From Burkholderia contaminans (GTDB taxonomy: Bacteria; Pseudomonadota; Gammaproteobacteria; Burkholderiales; Burkholderiaceae): a DNA stretch of 64,000 nucleotides. A model generated the notes under the pieces. That model was not told where the DNA came from and did no database searches. It saw nothing but the letters and a program-made list of their open reading frames with translations. The stretch is from the NCBI RefSeq assembly GCF_029633825.1, contig NZ_CP090641.1, forward strand, positions 2,542,001 to 2,606,000, written 5' to 3'. A program made the translations under genes and the position numbers. Of the stretch, positions 1 through 7,642 are shown piece after piece (positions within the stretch are counted from its first letter, which is position 1; the number at the start of each line of letters is the position of its first letter).

Positions 1-483
1 TTTTACGGGATCCAGATCCTGCTGAACAACGTCACCGACATGCTCGGCTGGGACCAGATCGACATCGACCCGTTCGTGGCCGGCGTCATCACGCTCGGCT
101 TCATCTACGGCGCGTACTTCACCGAGACGTTCCGCGGCGCGTTCCTCGCGGTGCCGCGCGGCCAGCTCGAAGCGGGCTTCGCTTACGGGATGAGCGGCTG
201 GCGCGTGTTCCGCCGCATCCTGTTCCCGCAGATGATGCGCTTCGCGCTGCCCGGCATCGGCAACAACTGGCAGGTGCTCGTGAAGGCCACCGCGCTCGTG
301 TCGATCATCGGCCTTGCCGACGTGGTGAAAGCGTCGCAGGACGCGGGCAAGAGCACGCTCGATTTCTTCTTCTTCACGCTGGCTGCAGGCGCGATCTACC
401 TCGCGATCACGACGGTGTCCAACGTCGTGCTGCATCACCTCGAGAAGCGTTATTCCGTCGGCGTCCGGAGGCTCGTACTGTGA
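1..483 (+). CDS. hisQ: Amino-acid ABC transporter permease, HisQ-like (5' truncated)
   Basis: The open frame runs in from the left edge of the window, so the N-terminus is missing; an internal ATG at 40 is not the true start. The visible ~160 residues are the C-terminal half of a HisQ/HisM-family inner-membrane permease. The EAA loop that docks on the ATPase is clear (EAGFAYGMSGWRVFRRILFP, then the LPG of FALPG), followed by two hydrophobic segments. The stop overlaps the start of the next permease (GTGA at 480-483), so the two are translationally coupled. With the ATPase downstream this forms a polar amino-acid importer of the histidine/lysine/arginine/ornithine type. The exact substrate cannot be read from the sequence. 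Confidence 0.9.
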   Translation, partial: FYGIQILLNNVTDMLGWDQIDIDPFVAGVITLGFIYGAYFTETFRGAFLAVPRGQLEAGFAYGMSGWRVFRRILFPQMMRFALPGIGNNWQVLVKATALVSIIGLADVVKASQDAGKSTLDFFFFTLAAGAIYLAITTVSNVVLHHLEKRYSVGVRRLVL

Positions 484-1193
484 TCGAACTCGTCAGCCAG
501 TACTGGCAAAGCTATCTCTACACCGACGGCTACCGCTTCAGCGGCCTCGCGATCACGCTGTGGCTGCTGGTGGTGTCGATCGCGTTCGGCTTCGCGCTCG
601 CCGTGCCGCTCGCGATCGCGCGCGCTTCGTCGAACCGCTGGATCTCCGGCCCGGTGTGGCTCTATACGTACGTGTTTCGCGGCACGCCGCTCTACGTGCA
701 GCTGCTGATGTGCTACACGGGCATCTACAGCCTGCAGGTCGTGCACAACCACGTGCTGCTCGACACGTTCTTCCGCAACGCGATGAACTGCACGCTGCTC
801 GCGTTCGTGCTGAACGAGTGCGCGTATGCTACCGAGATCTTCGCGGGGGCGATCAAGGCGACGTCGGCCGGCGAGATCGAAGCCGGCATGGCCTACGGGA
901 TGTCGCGCTTCAAGCTCTATACGCGGATCATCCTGCCTTCCGCGCTGCGCCGCTCGCTGCCGAGCTACAGCAATGAAGTGATCCTGATGCTGCACGCGAC
1001 GACGCTCGCGTTCACCGCGACCGTGCCCGACATCCTGAAGGTCACGCGCGACGTCAATTCGGCGACCTACATGTCGTTCCAGGCCTACGGCATCGCGGCG
1101 GTGCTGTACGCCGCCGTCGTATTCACGCTCATCTGGGCGTTCCGCAAGCTCGAGACGCGCTGGCTCGCGTACCTCGCGCCGCGCGGCCACTAA
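480..1193 (+). CDS. hisM: Amino-acid ABC transporter permease, HisM-like
   Basis: This 237-residue inner-membrane permease starts with GTG, overlapping the stop of the preceding permease by four bases. It has the BPD_transp_1 layout: a first hydrophobic segment around residues 20-45, several further TM segments, and an EAA loop at about residues 138-160 (EAGMAYGMSRFKLYTRIILP). HisQ and HisM normally form a heterodimer with two copies of HisP, which fits the gene order here. The binding protein (HisJ/ArgT type) is not visible and is presumably upstream of the window. HisM rather than a glutamine-type permease is inferred from the pairing and from the HisP-like ATPase that follows. Confidence 0.9.
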   Translation: MIELVSQYWQSYLYTDGYRFSGLAITLWLLVVSIAFGFALAVPLAIARASSNRWISGPVWLYTYVFRGTPLYVQLLMCYTGIYSLQVVHNHVLLDTFFRNAMNCTLLAFVLNECAYATEIFAGAIKATSAGEIEAGMAYGMSRFKLYTRIILPSALRRSLPSYSNEVILMLHATTLAFTATVPDILKVTRDVNSATYMSFQAYGIAAVLYAAVVFTLIWAFRKLETRWLAYLAPRGH

Positions 1194-1226
1194 CGCTTTC
1201 GCAAGATTCGCAAGGAAGGACCCAGC

Positions 1227-1994
1227 ATGTACAAGCTTACCGTTGACAACCTGCACAAGAAGTTCGGCGACAACGAGGTGTTGAAGGGCGTGTCGATGAA
1301 GGCGAAGGCCGGCGACGTGATCAGCATCATCGGCTCGAGCGGATCCGGCAAGAGCACGTTCCTGCGCTGCATCAACTTCCTCGAGCAGCCGTGCTCGGGG
1401 CAGATCACAATCGGCAGCGAGCCGATCCAGACCACGCGCGACCGCAACGGCTCGCTGCGCGTGGCCGACCAGAAGCAGCTGCAGCGGATGCGCACGAAGC
1501 TGTCGATGGTGTTCCAGCACTTCAACCTGTGGGCCCACATGACGGTGCTCGAGAACATCATCGAAGCGCCGATGGCCGTGCTCGGCGTCGGCAAGGACGA
1601 AGCGATCGCGCGGGCGCGCAAGTACCTGGAGAAGGTTGGCCTCGCGCCGCGCGTCGAGGGCATGTATCCGTCGCACCTGTCGGGCGGCCAGCAGCAGCGT
1701 GTGGCCATTGCACGCGCGCTGGCGATGGAGCCGGAAGTGATGCTGTTCGACGAGCCGACGTCGGCGCTCGATCCGGAGCTCGTCGGCGAAGTGCTGAAGG
1801 TGATGCAGAAGCTCGCCGAGGAAGGCCGCACGATGGTCGTCGTCACGCATGAGATGGGTTTCGCGCGCAACGTGTCGAACCACGTGATCTTCCTGCACCA
1901 GGGGAAGATCGAGGAAGAGGGGAATCCGCAGGAGATTCTCGTGAACCCGAAGAGCGAACGGCTCGGGCAGTTTCTGTCGGGGCGGTTGAAGTAA
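1227..1994 (+). CDS. hisP: Amino-acid ABC transporter ATP-binding protein, HisP-like
   Basis: This 255-residue ABC ATPase powers the two permeases upstream. Walker A is GSSGSGKST (about residues 37-45), the Q-loop lies in [17 protein letters not shown], the signature is LSGGQQQR, Walker B is [14 protein letters not shown] and the H-loop is [10 protein letters not shown]. The [13 protein letters not shown] stretch and the insertion after strand 3 ([18 protein letters not shown]) are typical of HisP/ArtP-type importers of basic amino acids. An AAGGA ribosome binding site precedes the ATG, and the 33-base gap from hisM supports one operon. The next gene, a cupin 93 bases downstream, may or may not be cotranscribed. 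Confidence 0.93.
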   Translation: MYKLTVDNLHKKFGDNEVLKGVSMKAKAGDVISIIGSSGSGKSTFLRCINFLEQPCSGQITIGSEPIQTTRDRNGSLRVADQKQLQRMRTKLSMVFQHFNLWAHMTVLENIIEAPMAVLGVGKDEAIARARKYLEKVGLAPRVEGMYPSHLSGGQQQRVAIARALAMEPEVMLFDEPTSALDPELVGEVLKVMQKLAEEGRTMVVVTHEMGFARNVSNHVIFLHQGKIEEEGNPQEILVNPKSERLGQFLSGRLK

Positions 1995-2087
1995 GCCGGC
2001 AGGCGGCGTCGCGGGTTGTCCGGGGCGCCGCACACTGGAACGCTAAATGCTTGTCACGCGGGATCCTTTCGATGAAGGAGCACCGCG

Positions 2088-2522
2088 ATGAGCACACCGA
2101 CCCCCACCGCCTTTTCCCATGTGAAGCCGCAGGACACCGCCTATCACGGCGAAGGCCTGCGCGACTTCTTCCTGTATCGCGATCTTGGCATCGCGGCCGC
2201 GACGAACGGCAAGGTCGTCGCGCAACTCGTCCGGGCGAATCATGCACCGGAGGCGGGCACCGGCTGGCACCGTCACGAGGCCGAGTTCCATATCGTGATC
2301 ATGCTGAAGGGCTGGGCGCGCTTCATGTACGGCGAACGGGAGACGCTGGTGAGCGCCGGCGACTGCGTGCATCAGGCGCCGGGAATCGTTCACTACCTGT
2401 TCGACTACTCGCCGGACATGGAGTACCTGGAGATCGTCGGGCCCGCCGATTTCACGTCGATCGATGTCGAGGGGCCATGCGCGGTACCGCCGCCGACGCC
2501 GTGGGGAGAGGCGGGGGCGTAG
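2088..2522 (+). CDS. Cupin-domain protein
   Basis: This 144-residue single-domain cupin carries the first cupin motif as GTGWHRHEAEFHIVIMLKGW (about residues 64-83; two His of an HxH, then Glu/His) and the second as GDCVHQAPGIVHYLFDY (about residues 98-114). These residues normally bind one divalent metal. No extra domain or signal peptide is seen, so it is probably cytosolic. A good GAAGGAG ribosome binding site precedes the ATG. It ends just before a strong terminator at 2552. Function is open: such small cupins include dioxygenases, isomerases and sugar-binding proteins. Confidence 0.8.
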   Translation: MSTPTPTAFSHVKPQDTAYHGEGLRDFFLYRDLGIAAATNGKVVAQLVRANHAPEAGTGWHRHEAEFHIVIMLKGWARFMYGERETLVSAGDCVHQAPGIVHYLFDYSPDMEYLEIVGPADFTSIDVEGPCAVPPPTPWGEAGA

Positions 2523-2551
2523 CTGCCGCGCATGATGTGCACGCTTGCGAC

Positions 2552-2574
2552 AAACCGCCTTCGGGCGGTTTTTT
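2552..2574 (+). terminator. Rho-independent terminator after the cupin gene
   Basis: An 8-base stem (AAACCGCC / GGCGGTTT) with a TTCG tetraloop runs into a T tract. It lies 30 bases after the cupin stop and would end the hisQMP-cupin transcript. Confidence 0.85.
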
Positions 2575-2834
2575 CGTTATGGCGCACCGAGCGCTTCCGT
2601 TGGCTCCGCGCGCACCCGCGATCCGCTTTCCCCTTCGTCACATTCTTTCGGATCCTGACGGTCGCGATGCTGAAGATCCGGAAAGAAAAGAAAGACATTC
2701 GTCAGCTTCGATGCGTTGACGGCGCCACGTTGTCAAAGATCGTCAATTGCGGGGGGATGCGGTGCACGGCCTGTCGTCGACCGGCGTTAAGGAGGTACAG
2801 CCGGATCACCGGTTGAGTTACCCGGGAGAGTTTC

Positions 2835-2972
2835 ATGAAGCGTATCGCGAAGATCCTGACGGCCACCGCAGTGGCATGTGCCGTTCTCGCTCCGGCACTG
2901 GCCGAAGCGCATTCGCACCGTGTGTGTCATGTCGATCACCACCACCATCGCGTGTGCCGCTGGGTGCGGTAA
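2835..2972 (+). CDS. Small secreted His/Cys-rich peptide (HHHH-motif type)
   Basis: A 45-codon gene encodes a clear signal peptide (MKRIAKILTATAVACAVLAP, then ALAEA) followed by a mature peptide of only about 20 residues: HSHRVCHVDHHHHRVCRWVR. Six His, two Cys and four Arg suggest metal binding, and the two Cys could form a disulfide after export. A GGGAGAG ribosome binding site precedes the ATG. Similar tiny peptides are widespread in Burkholderia and are often missed because of their length. The gene lies alone between two exported or unknown proteins. The 312 bases upstream (2523-2834) contain the cupin terminator and no other gene. Confidence 0.7.
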   Translation: MKRIAKILTATAVACAVLAPALAEAHSHRVCHVDHHHHRVCRWVR

Positions 2973-3033
2973 CCGCGACTTTCCCGGGGATACCCGGAAC
3001 GCAGGCTTTATTCAGGCAAATCAGGAGAGGACT

Positions 3034-3504
3034 ATGAAAAAGACGATGTTGATCGCCGCGCTGGTCGCTGGCATGGGTATGTCGATCGGTGCATTCGCGC
3101 AGGTTCCGGCCAGCGCGCCGGCCGGCACGACCGGTCTGTGCAAGGACGGCTCGTTCTACTCGGGCGCATCGAAGAAGGGCGCGTGCGCAGGCCACAAGGG
3201 TGTGAAGACCTGGTACGGCGCATCGTCGGCGGCAGCCGCGAGCGCACCGGCCGCAGCGCCGGCGACGGCAGCTTCCGCAGCAGCCCCTGCGTCCGGCACC
3301 GCGCCGGCGAAGAGCGCGGCTGCAACGACCGCGGCGGCAGCGCCGGGCGGCGGCGCGGGCAAGGTGTGGGCGAACGACAGCACGAAGGTCTACCACTGCT
3401 CGACCGACAAGTACTACGGCAAGACGAAGCACGGCAGCTACATGTCGGAAGCCGATGCGAAGGCGAAGGGTTACCACGCGTCGCACGGCAAGGCCTGTTC
3501 GTAA
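3034..3504 (+). CDS. Exported DUF3761-domain protein
   Basis: This 156-residue exported protein has a signal peptide (about residues 1-23, ending GAFAQ). A DUF3761 region follows (about 30-62: GTTGLCKDGSFYSGASKKGA, then CAGHKGVKTWYG), then an Ala/Pro-rich linker (about 65-110). A C-terminal cysteine-containing domain (about 111-156) contains VYHCSTDKYYGKTKHGSYM and ends HGKACS. The internal ATG at 3034 is chosen over an upstream in-frame start because it has an AGGAGAGG ribosome binding site and begins the signal peptide. Function of DUF3761 is unknown; the conserved Cys and His hint at a disulfide-bonded or metal-binding periplasmic or surface protein. Confidence 0.8.
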   Translation: MKKTMLIAALVAGMGMSIGAFAQVPASAPAGTTGLCKDGSFYSGASKKGACAGHKGVKTWYGASSAAAASAPAAAPATAASAAAPASGTAPAKSAAATTAAAAPGGGAGKVWANDSTKVYHCSTDKYYGKTKHGSYMSEADAKAKGYHASHGKACS

Positions 3505-3560
3505 CGCAGGCTGACGCGCGAGCCGCTCCCTCGCGCGTCGTCCGCACACTGCAGCAACGC

Positions 3561-3588
3561 ACGCCCCGCCATCAACGGCGGGGCGTTT
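3561..3588. terminator. Terminator between convergent genes
   Basis: A 9-base GC stem (CGCCCCGCC / GGCGGGGCG) with a short loop is followed by a T-rich tail. It sits between the DUF3761 gene and the convergent phaZ and could serve both. Confidence 0.75.
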
Positions 3589-3609
3589 CATTTTCAGCGT
3601 CGTCCGGCT

Positions 3610-4965
3610 TCAGTGAGCTTGATGCGACGGCGTGTCGGTCGCCACCTCGCTCATGGTTGCGCGCGCATCGAGCAGCGCGCGCAGCGTCACGTAATGCGTG
3701 CCGTCCTCGTTGCCTTCCGCACCCGCGGTGCGATCGTACGGCTCGTTGTCGTGAATCGTCGCCCGCACGATCGGATAGATCTGCGTTTCCCAGCGGCTGC
3801 CGTTGAACACGCCGTAGTGGCCTGCGCCCGTCTGTACGTGATGCGTCTTCAGGTACGGCGGCAACCCCGAACACAGTTCCTGCGCGGCCACCGTCTGGCC
3901 CACTGCGCAGATATCGTCCTTCTCGCCTTCGATCGTCAACAGCGCGGTGCGATGAATCGCCGCCGGCTCGACGAGCCGCTCGCCGACCGTCAGCTCGCCG
4001 CGCGCGAGCGCGTATTGCTGGAACACCTTCTCGACCGTTTCCAGATAGAACTCCGCGGTGAGATCGGCGGTGGCGAAGTATTCGTCGTAGAAGTGCCGCA
4101 GCGTGTCGGCTTTTGCCGGGTCGCCTTTCGCGCGCTGGTAATACAGATCGGCGAACGATGCCGCATGGCGATCGGGATTCATCGACATGAACGCGCCGAC
4201 CTGCACGAAACCCGGATACACGCGTCGTTGCGCACCGACGAAGCCCGCCGGCACGACGCTGATCAGGTTGCGCGCGAACCATTCGATCGGCTGGCTCGTT
4301 GCGAGCGCGTTGACCTTCGTCGGATTCACGCGGCAATCGATCGGCCCCGCCATCAGCGTCAGGCTCGCGGGCTGCGCCGGATCGCCGCCGGCGGCCATCA
4401 GCGCAACCGCCGCGAGCGCGGCAACGGTTGGCTGGCAGATCGCGAGCACGTGCGCATCCGGGCCGATCTGGTGGATGAAGTCGATCACGTGCGCGACGTA
4501 TTCGTCGAAGCCGAACCGTCCGGCCGTCAGCGGGATGTCGCGCGGGTTGTGCCAATCGGTGATGTACACGTCGTGGTCGGCCAGCATCGTATGCACGGTG
4601 CCGCGCAACAGCGTCGCGAAATGCCCGGACATAGGAGCTACGATCAGCACGCGCGGCTGACGCGCCACCGGCCGCGCCTTGCGGAAATGCAGCAGCGTGC
4701 CGAACGGGGTGCCCGCGGCGGCTTCCTCGACGATCGGCACCGTTTCGCCGTCGACGACGATCGACGCGATGCCGAACGGCGGACGCCGATGCGAGAACGC
4801 GCAGCATTCGAGCAGTTCGCACAGCGCGTCGAGCATGCGGCCGGTCGGCGTCGCGGTGGCGGGCGGCCACAGCGACATCGTCGCGCGGGTAGCGGCGGCC
4901 CATGCGCGCGCCGGACGCGTGCATTCTGCAGACCATTGATAGAACGGATAGGCAAGCAGATTCAT
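3610..4965 (-). CDS. phaZ: Intracellular polyhydroxyalkanoate depolymerase
   Basis: This 451-residue alpha/beta-hydrolase depolymerises intracellular PHB granules. The start is set at MNLLAYPFYQWSAE, the usual N-terminus of this family; an upstream in-frame extension is only high-GC open frame. The nucleophile is a cysteine in AICQPT (the lipase-box position, about residue 196). Asp follows in GEKDDI and His in AGHYGVF near the C-terminus, giving the Cys-Asp-His triad of the PhaZ1 family (C-terminal PHB depolymerase domain). At 451 residues it is slightly longer than usual. It is divergent from a GST gene; the 288-base intergenic region shows no clear site. Confidence 0.9.
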   Translation of the reverse strand: MNLLAYPFYQWSAECTRPARAWAAATRATMSLWPPATATPTGRMLDALCELLECCAFSHRRPPFGIASIVVDGETVPIVEEAAAGTPFGTLLHFRKARPVARQPRVLIVAPMSGHFATLLRGTVHTMLADHDVYITDWHNPRDIPLTAGRFGFDEYVAHVIDFIHQIGPDAHVLAICQPTVAALAAVALMAAGGDPAQPASLTLMAGPIDCRVNPTKVNALATSQPIEWFARNLISVVPAGFVGAQRRVYPGFVQVGAFMSMNPDRHAASFADLYYQRAKGDPAKADTLRHFYDEYFATADLTAEFYLETVEKVFQQYALARGELTVGERLVEPAAIHRTALLTIEGEKDDICAVGQTVAAQELCSGLPPYLKTHHVQTGAGHYGVFNGSRWETQIYPIVRATIHDNEPYDRTAGAEGNEDGTHYVTLRALLDARATMSEVATDTPSHQAH

Positions 4966-5253
4966 GGCTGTCGCTCGTTGTGCCGCGTTGCAAGGAACGA
5001 GGCAAGCGATGTGCCAGCTTGCGGCTGGCACGCGCGTTGCACGCGGTTCGGGAACGCGGCGACGCAGGCGGCGTGCGACAGCCGGCAGCCGCGCGCGATG
5101 CGTTGCCGGGCCGGTCGGACGTGCGACATGTGCAGCGACAGCGTGCGGCGCTGCGCCAGTTCGGCGAATGCGCGGCACCGGCATGGTGCGGGTGGCGCCA
5201 CATGGCGTCTGTTTTGGTGCAGGGGCACGAACGGTCTTGAACAGGGGAGCGAC

Positions 5254-5919
5254 ATGGAAGTCACCGGAGGACAGACGACGCTGACCATCAGCAGCCGCAA
5301 TTACTCGTCGTGGTCGATGCGCGGCTGGCTGCTCGCGAAGCTGAGCGGGCTCACGTTCGAAACGGTCAGCGTGCCGATCGATGCCGCGTCGCGCGCGGAG
5401 TTGCTGCTGTTGTCGCCGTCGATTCTCGTGCCGTGCCTCACACACGACGGCAACACGGTGTGGGACACGCTCGCGATCGCCGAGTACCTGAACGAAGTCC
5501 GGCCGCAGGCGCGATTGCTGCCGGAAGACCGGAGAGCCCGCGCGCATTGCCGGTCGATCTGCGGCGAGATGCATTCCGGTTTCAGCGCATTGCGCTCCGC
5601 GTTGCCGATGAACCTGCGCGCGCATTTCCCCGGCTTCCGCATCTGGTCGCGCGCGCAGCACGACATCGAGCGGATCGTGACGATCTGGCGCGAGTGCCTG
5701 GCCGCATACGGCGGCCCCTGGCTGTTCGGTGCGGAGATCGGCATCGCCGATGCGATGTATGCGCCGGTCGTCACGCGCTTCCTGACCTACGACGTGAAGC
5801 TCGAGCCCGACATCGCCGAGTACTGCATGCAGGTGCTCGCGCATCCGTTCGTCGCGGAGTGGATCGATGCGGCGAAGGCGGAGCACGAAGACATCGACGA
5901 ACTCGACATGGAGTTCTGA
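5254..5919 (+). CDS. Glutathione S-transferase family protein
   Basis: This 221-residue cytosolic protein has a thioredoxin-fold GST N-domain (about residues 8-85) and an all-helical C-domain. The N-terminal ISSRNYSSWSMRGWLLAKLS is a signature of a bacterial GST subgroup, with the catalytic Ser/Tyr region in NYSSWS. The ATG is preceded by AGGGGAG. A much longer open frame extends upstream antisense to phaZ, but this is a GC artefact. The substrate is unknown and conjugating activity is assumed from the family only. Confidence 0.85.
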   Translation: MEVTGGQTTLTISSRNYSSWSMRGWLLAKLSGLTFETVSVPIDAASRAELLLLSPSILVPCLTHDGNTVWDTLAIAEYLNEVRPQARLLPEDRRARAHCRSICGEMHSGFSALRSALPMNLRAHFPGFRIWSRAQHDIERIVTIWRECLAAYGGPWLFGAEIGIADAMYAPVVTRFLTYDVKLEPDIAEYCMQVLAHPFVAEWIDAAKAEHEDIDELDMEF

Positions 5920-5960
5920 CGCGCCGGATCACGTGCGGCACTCGCGTTGTCACGCATGAC

Positions 5961-6021
5961 GCGCTCAAATATCGGATGAATGGCGTCTGATCAAAGCGCG
6001 CTTAAATCGGACGAATCGCCG
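5961..6021 (+). repeat. Pair of imperfect direct repeats upstream of the sigma-28 operon
   Basis: GCGCTCAAATATCGGATGAA (continuing TGGCG, 5961-5985) and GCGCTTAAATCGGACGAATC (continuing GCCG, 5998-6021) match at most positions with a 37-base offset. They lie 45-105 bases upstream of the -35 element at 6067. They could be activator or repressor sites; no regulator is identified. Confidence 0.5.
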
Positions 6022-6066
6022 CCACGGCGTGAGGCCCCGTGCGGCGGGCCACGTGCGTTATCGGGG

Positions 6067-6093
6067 TAAACATCGCGGGCGCGGTGCCGATAA
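6067..6093 (+). promoter_or_regulatory. Sigma-28 (FliA) flagellar-type promoter
   Basis: TAAA at 6067-6070, a 15-base spacer and GCCGATAA at 6086-6093 match the enterobacterial FliA consensus TAAA-N15-GCCGATAA exactly. The start codon of the lipoprotein gene is about 30 bases downstream of the -10. The -10 also sits in a perfect inverted repeat, GCGTTATCGG (6055-6064) / CCGATAACGC (6087-6096). This places the following genes in the late flagellar regulon, by inference. Confidence 0.75.
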
Positions 6094-6122
6094 CGCAGGT
6101 CCAGTGACCGCAAGAGAAACAC

Positions 6123-6509
6123 GTGAAACCGTTCGTCATGCTTGTCTTTGCCGCTGCGCTCGTCACGTCAGCCGGCTGCGCCCAACTTCAACCCGCACAC
6201 CAGGACGCGAATACGCACACCGATGCGCCGTCCGCATCGACGTCGCTCGTCGATTTCGTCATACCAGCCGATGCGCTTGGTGCGCGCGATCCTCAGTTGA
6301 CCGCGTTGCTCGCGAAAGTCGGCGCGCTGGCATCGAAGCAGTCGCAACCGATGACGATTCGCGTGGCTGCGCTGCCGCAGGATTTCGGCTACCTGAACCA
6401 GTCGATCAAACGCGGCATTGCGACGCCGCGTGCTGCGGCGGTGCGCGTCGAGAACGTCGCGGCCGGCAGTTGCAGGCCGTACAGCGTCCAGGTCGGACCG
6501 AGCCAATAA
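6123..6509 (+). CDS. Small lipoprotein, first gene of the sigma-28 operon
   Basis: This 128-residue predicted lipoprotein has a hydrophobic leader with a lipobox ending TSAGC, so Cys19 would be acylated. The rest is a small hydrophilic domain (about residues 40-128) with a mixed alpha/beta pattern, a stretch PMTIRVAALPQDFGYLNQSI and one further Cys near the C-terminus. I do not recognise a family. Its start lies about 30 bases after a consensus sigma-28 promoter, and the next gene follows after 14 bases. The grouping with a lytic transglycosylase and MotAB-like proteins suggests an envelope role in anchoring or assembling a motor complex (inference). Confidence 0.65.
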   Translation: MKPFVMLVFAAALVTSAGCAQLQPAHQDANTHTDAPSASTSLVDFVIPADALGARDPQLTALLAKVGALASKQSQPMTIRVAALPQDFGYLNQSIKRGIATPRAAAVRVENVAAGSCRPYSVQVGPSQ

Positions 6510-6523
6510 CAGGAGATCCCGCG

Positions 6524-6907
6524 ATGCTACGACTGTCGATCTGTGCCGCCGTGTTCGTGTGCGGCACCGCGTGTGCGGCGACGCCCGGCGATGGCGTGCC
6601 GTTTGCCCCTGCTGCATCCAACCAGGTGTTTCCACCGCTGCCGCCATTCGCGTCGCTGCCGCCGGGAGCGGGCGGCGACGACGAAGTGCAGGCACCCGCA
6701 CCGACGGGCGGCCGTCACGCGAAGAAGCTGCGCCACGCATCGCCCGCGAAGAAGGCGCCGGAATTGCAGGTGCGTCTCGTCGTGACCGACGAGTCGCGCG
6801 CGGCCCTCGCCGCCGAGGACAAGAAGCTCGACGACGCGTTGGCGAAAAGCACGCACGAGCGGCGCACGACGGGGGCCGGCGCGGCAGCGCTGGCGATGAC
6901 GCCATGA
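6524..6907 (+). CDS. Exported Pro/Ala-rich protein of the sigma-28 operon
   Basis: This 127-residue exported protein has a signal peptide (MLRLSICAAVFVCGTACA, cleavage likely near ATP). A Pro-rich segment follows (about 25-60, with VFPPLPPFASLPP), then a basic patch (GGRHAKKLRHASPAKKA) and a short charged C-terminus. The start is the ATG after AGGAGAT at 6510-6515. The stop overlaps the next start (ATGA), so it is coupled to the transglycosylase gene. No family recognised. The composition suits a periplasmic spacer or peptidoglycan-contacting protein, but that is speculative. Confidence 0.55.
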   Translation: MLRLSICAAVFVCGTACAATPGDGVPFAPAASNQVFPPLPPFASLPPGAGGDDEVQAPAPTGGRHAKKLRHASPAKKAPELQVRLVVTDESRAALAAEDKKLDDALAKSTHERRTTGAGAAALAMTP

Positions 6908-7428
6908 GCCCGCGGATTCGAAACGGCGGATACGTGACGGCCCGAACCGGAGCGGCGTCGATGCAACGACGTTGCACGCCATGGCTGTGGTTCGCGATGT
7001 TGGTGTTGAGCGCGCTCATCGTCACGCCGGTGCGTGCCGCCGACGACGCGCCCGGCAACGAATGCTTCGAGCGCGCGGCCGGCTATCAGGGCGTCAACCC
7101 GCATATCCTGCGCGCGATCGCCTGGTACGAATCGAAGGGCAATCCGGCTGCCGTGCATCGCAACGCGGACGGCAGCATCGACGTCGGCCAGACCCAGATC
7201 AACTCGGTGCATTTCGGCGAACTGCGCCGCTATGGCGTGCCGCCACGCGCGCTGAAGGATGCGTGCGTGAACATCTACGTCGCGGCGTGGATGCTGAAAC
7301 GCAAGATGGTCCGCTACGGGAACACCTGGCAGGCGATCGGCGCCTATCACTCGGAAACGCCGCGCTATCGGGACGAATACGCGCGAAACATCCATGCGGT
7401 GGTCGTGTCGTGGGGCTTGCACGAATGA
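6904..7428 (+). CDS. Lytic transglycosylase, SLT (IagB/VirB1-like)
   Basis: The ATG at 6904 overlaps the previous stop and gives 174 residues; an in-frame ATG at 6961 would give 155 and starts closer to the signal sequence (about residues 26-46, ending VRAAD). The SLT domain spans about 50-165: catalytic Glu in AIAWYESKGNP, then GSIDVGQTQINSVHF and a terminal NTWQAIGAYHSE motif. This is the compact form found with specialised secretion systems, pili and flagella, where it opens peptidoglycan locally. Here it precedes MotA/MotB-like genes and sits in a probable sigma-28 operon. Confidence 0.85.
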   Translation: MSPRIRNGGYVTARTGAASMQRRCTPWLWFAMLVLSALIVTPVRAADDAPGNECFERAAGYQGVNPHILRAIAWYESKGNPAAVHRNADGSIDVGQTQINSVHFGELRRYGVPPRALKDACVNIYVAAWMLKRKMVRYGNTWQAIGAYHSETPRYRDEYARNIHAVVVSWGLHE

Positions 7429-7642
7429 GCCGCCTTTTGGTGAGTGTTGAAGGCCGGAAGTAAGGATCGCGGCGGGCTCGGCCGGTTCGACGAACGTGCC
7501 GCAGCCTGTCGTTTTCCCGAATGCATCAAGCCGATTCTGCTGCGCAAACGATTTACATCAAATTCTGCTCAAGGAACCCCTGCGACGAGGTTAAAGAACT
7601 CCACCGCGTATGTCGTAAACGGGAGCACGGGGAACGGCGGCG

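Noticed and set aside
450..2033. 527-codon minus-strand frame over the HisQMP genes
   Set aside because: Composition is Arg/His/Leu-rich without any domain; the plus strand holds a complete ABC transporter.
2789..2812. TTAAGGAGGTACAGCCGGAT resembling the anti-Shine-Dalgarno/16S 3' end region
   Set aside because: No adjacent start codon at useful distance and no rRNA sequence around it; probably a chance match.
3613..5253. Very long open frame on the plus strand antisense to phaZ, fused in frame to the GST gene
   Set aside because: It is a high-GC shadow frame rich in Arg, Ala and Gly; phaZ on the other strand has clear family motifs and the GST starts at 5254 with its own ribosome binding site.
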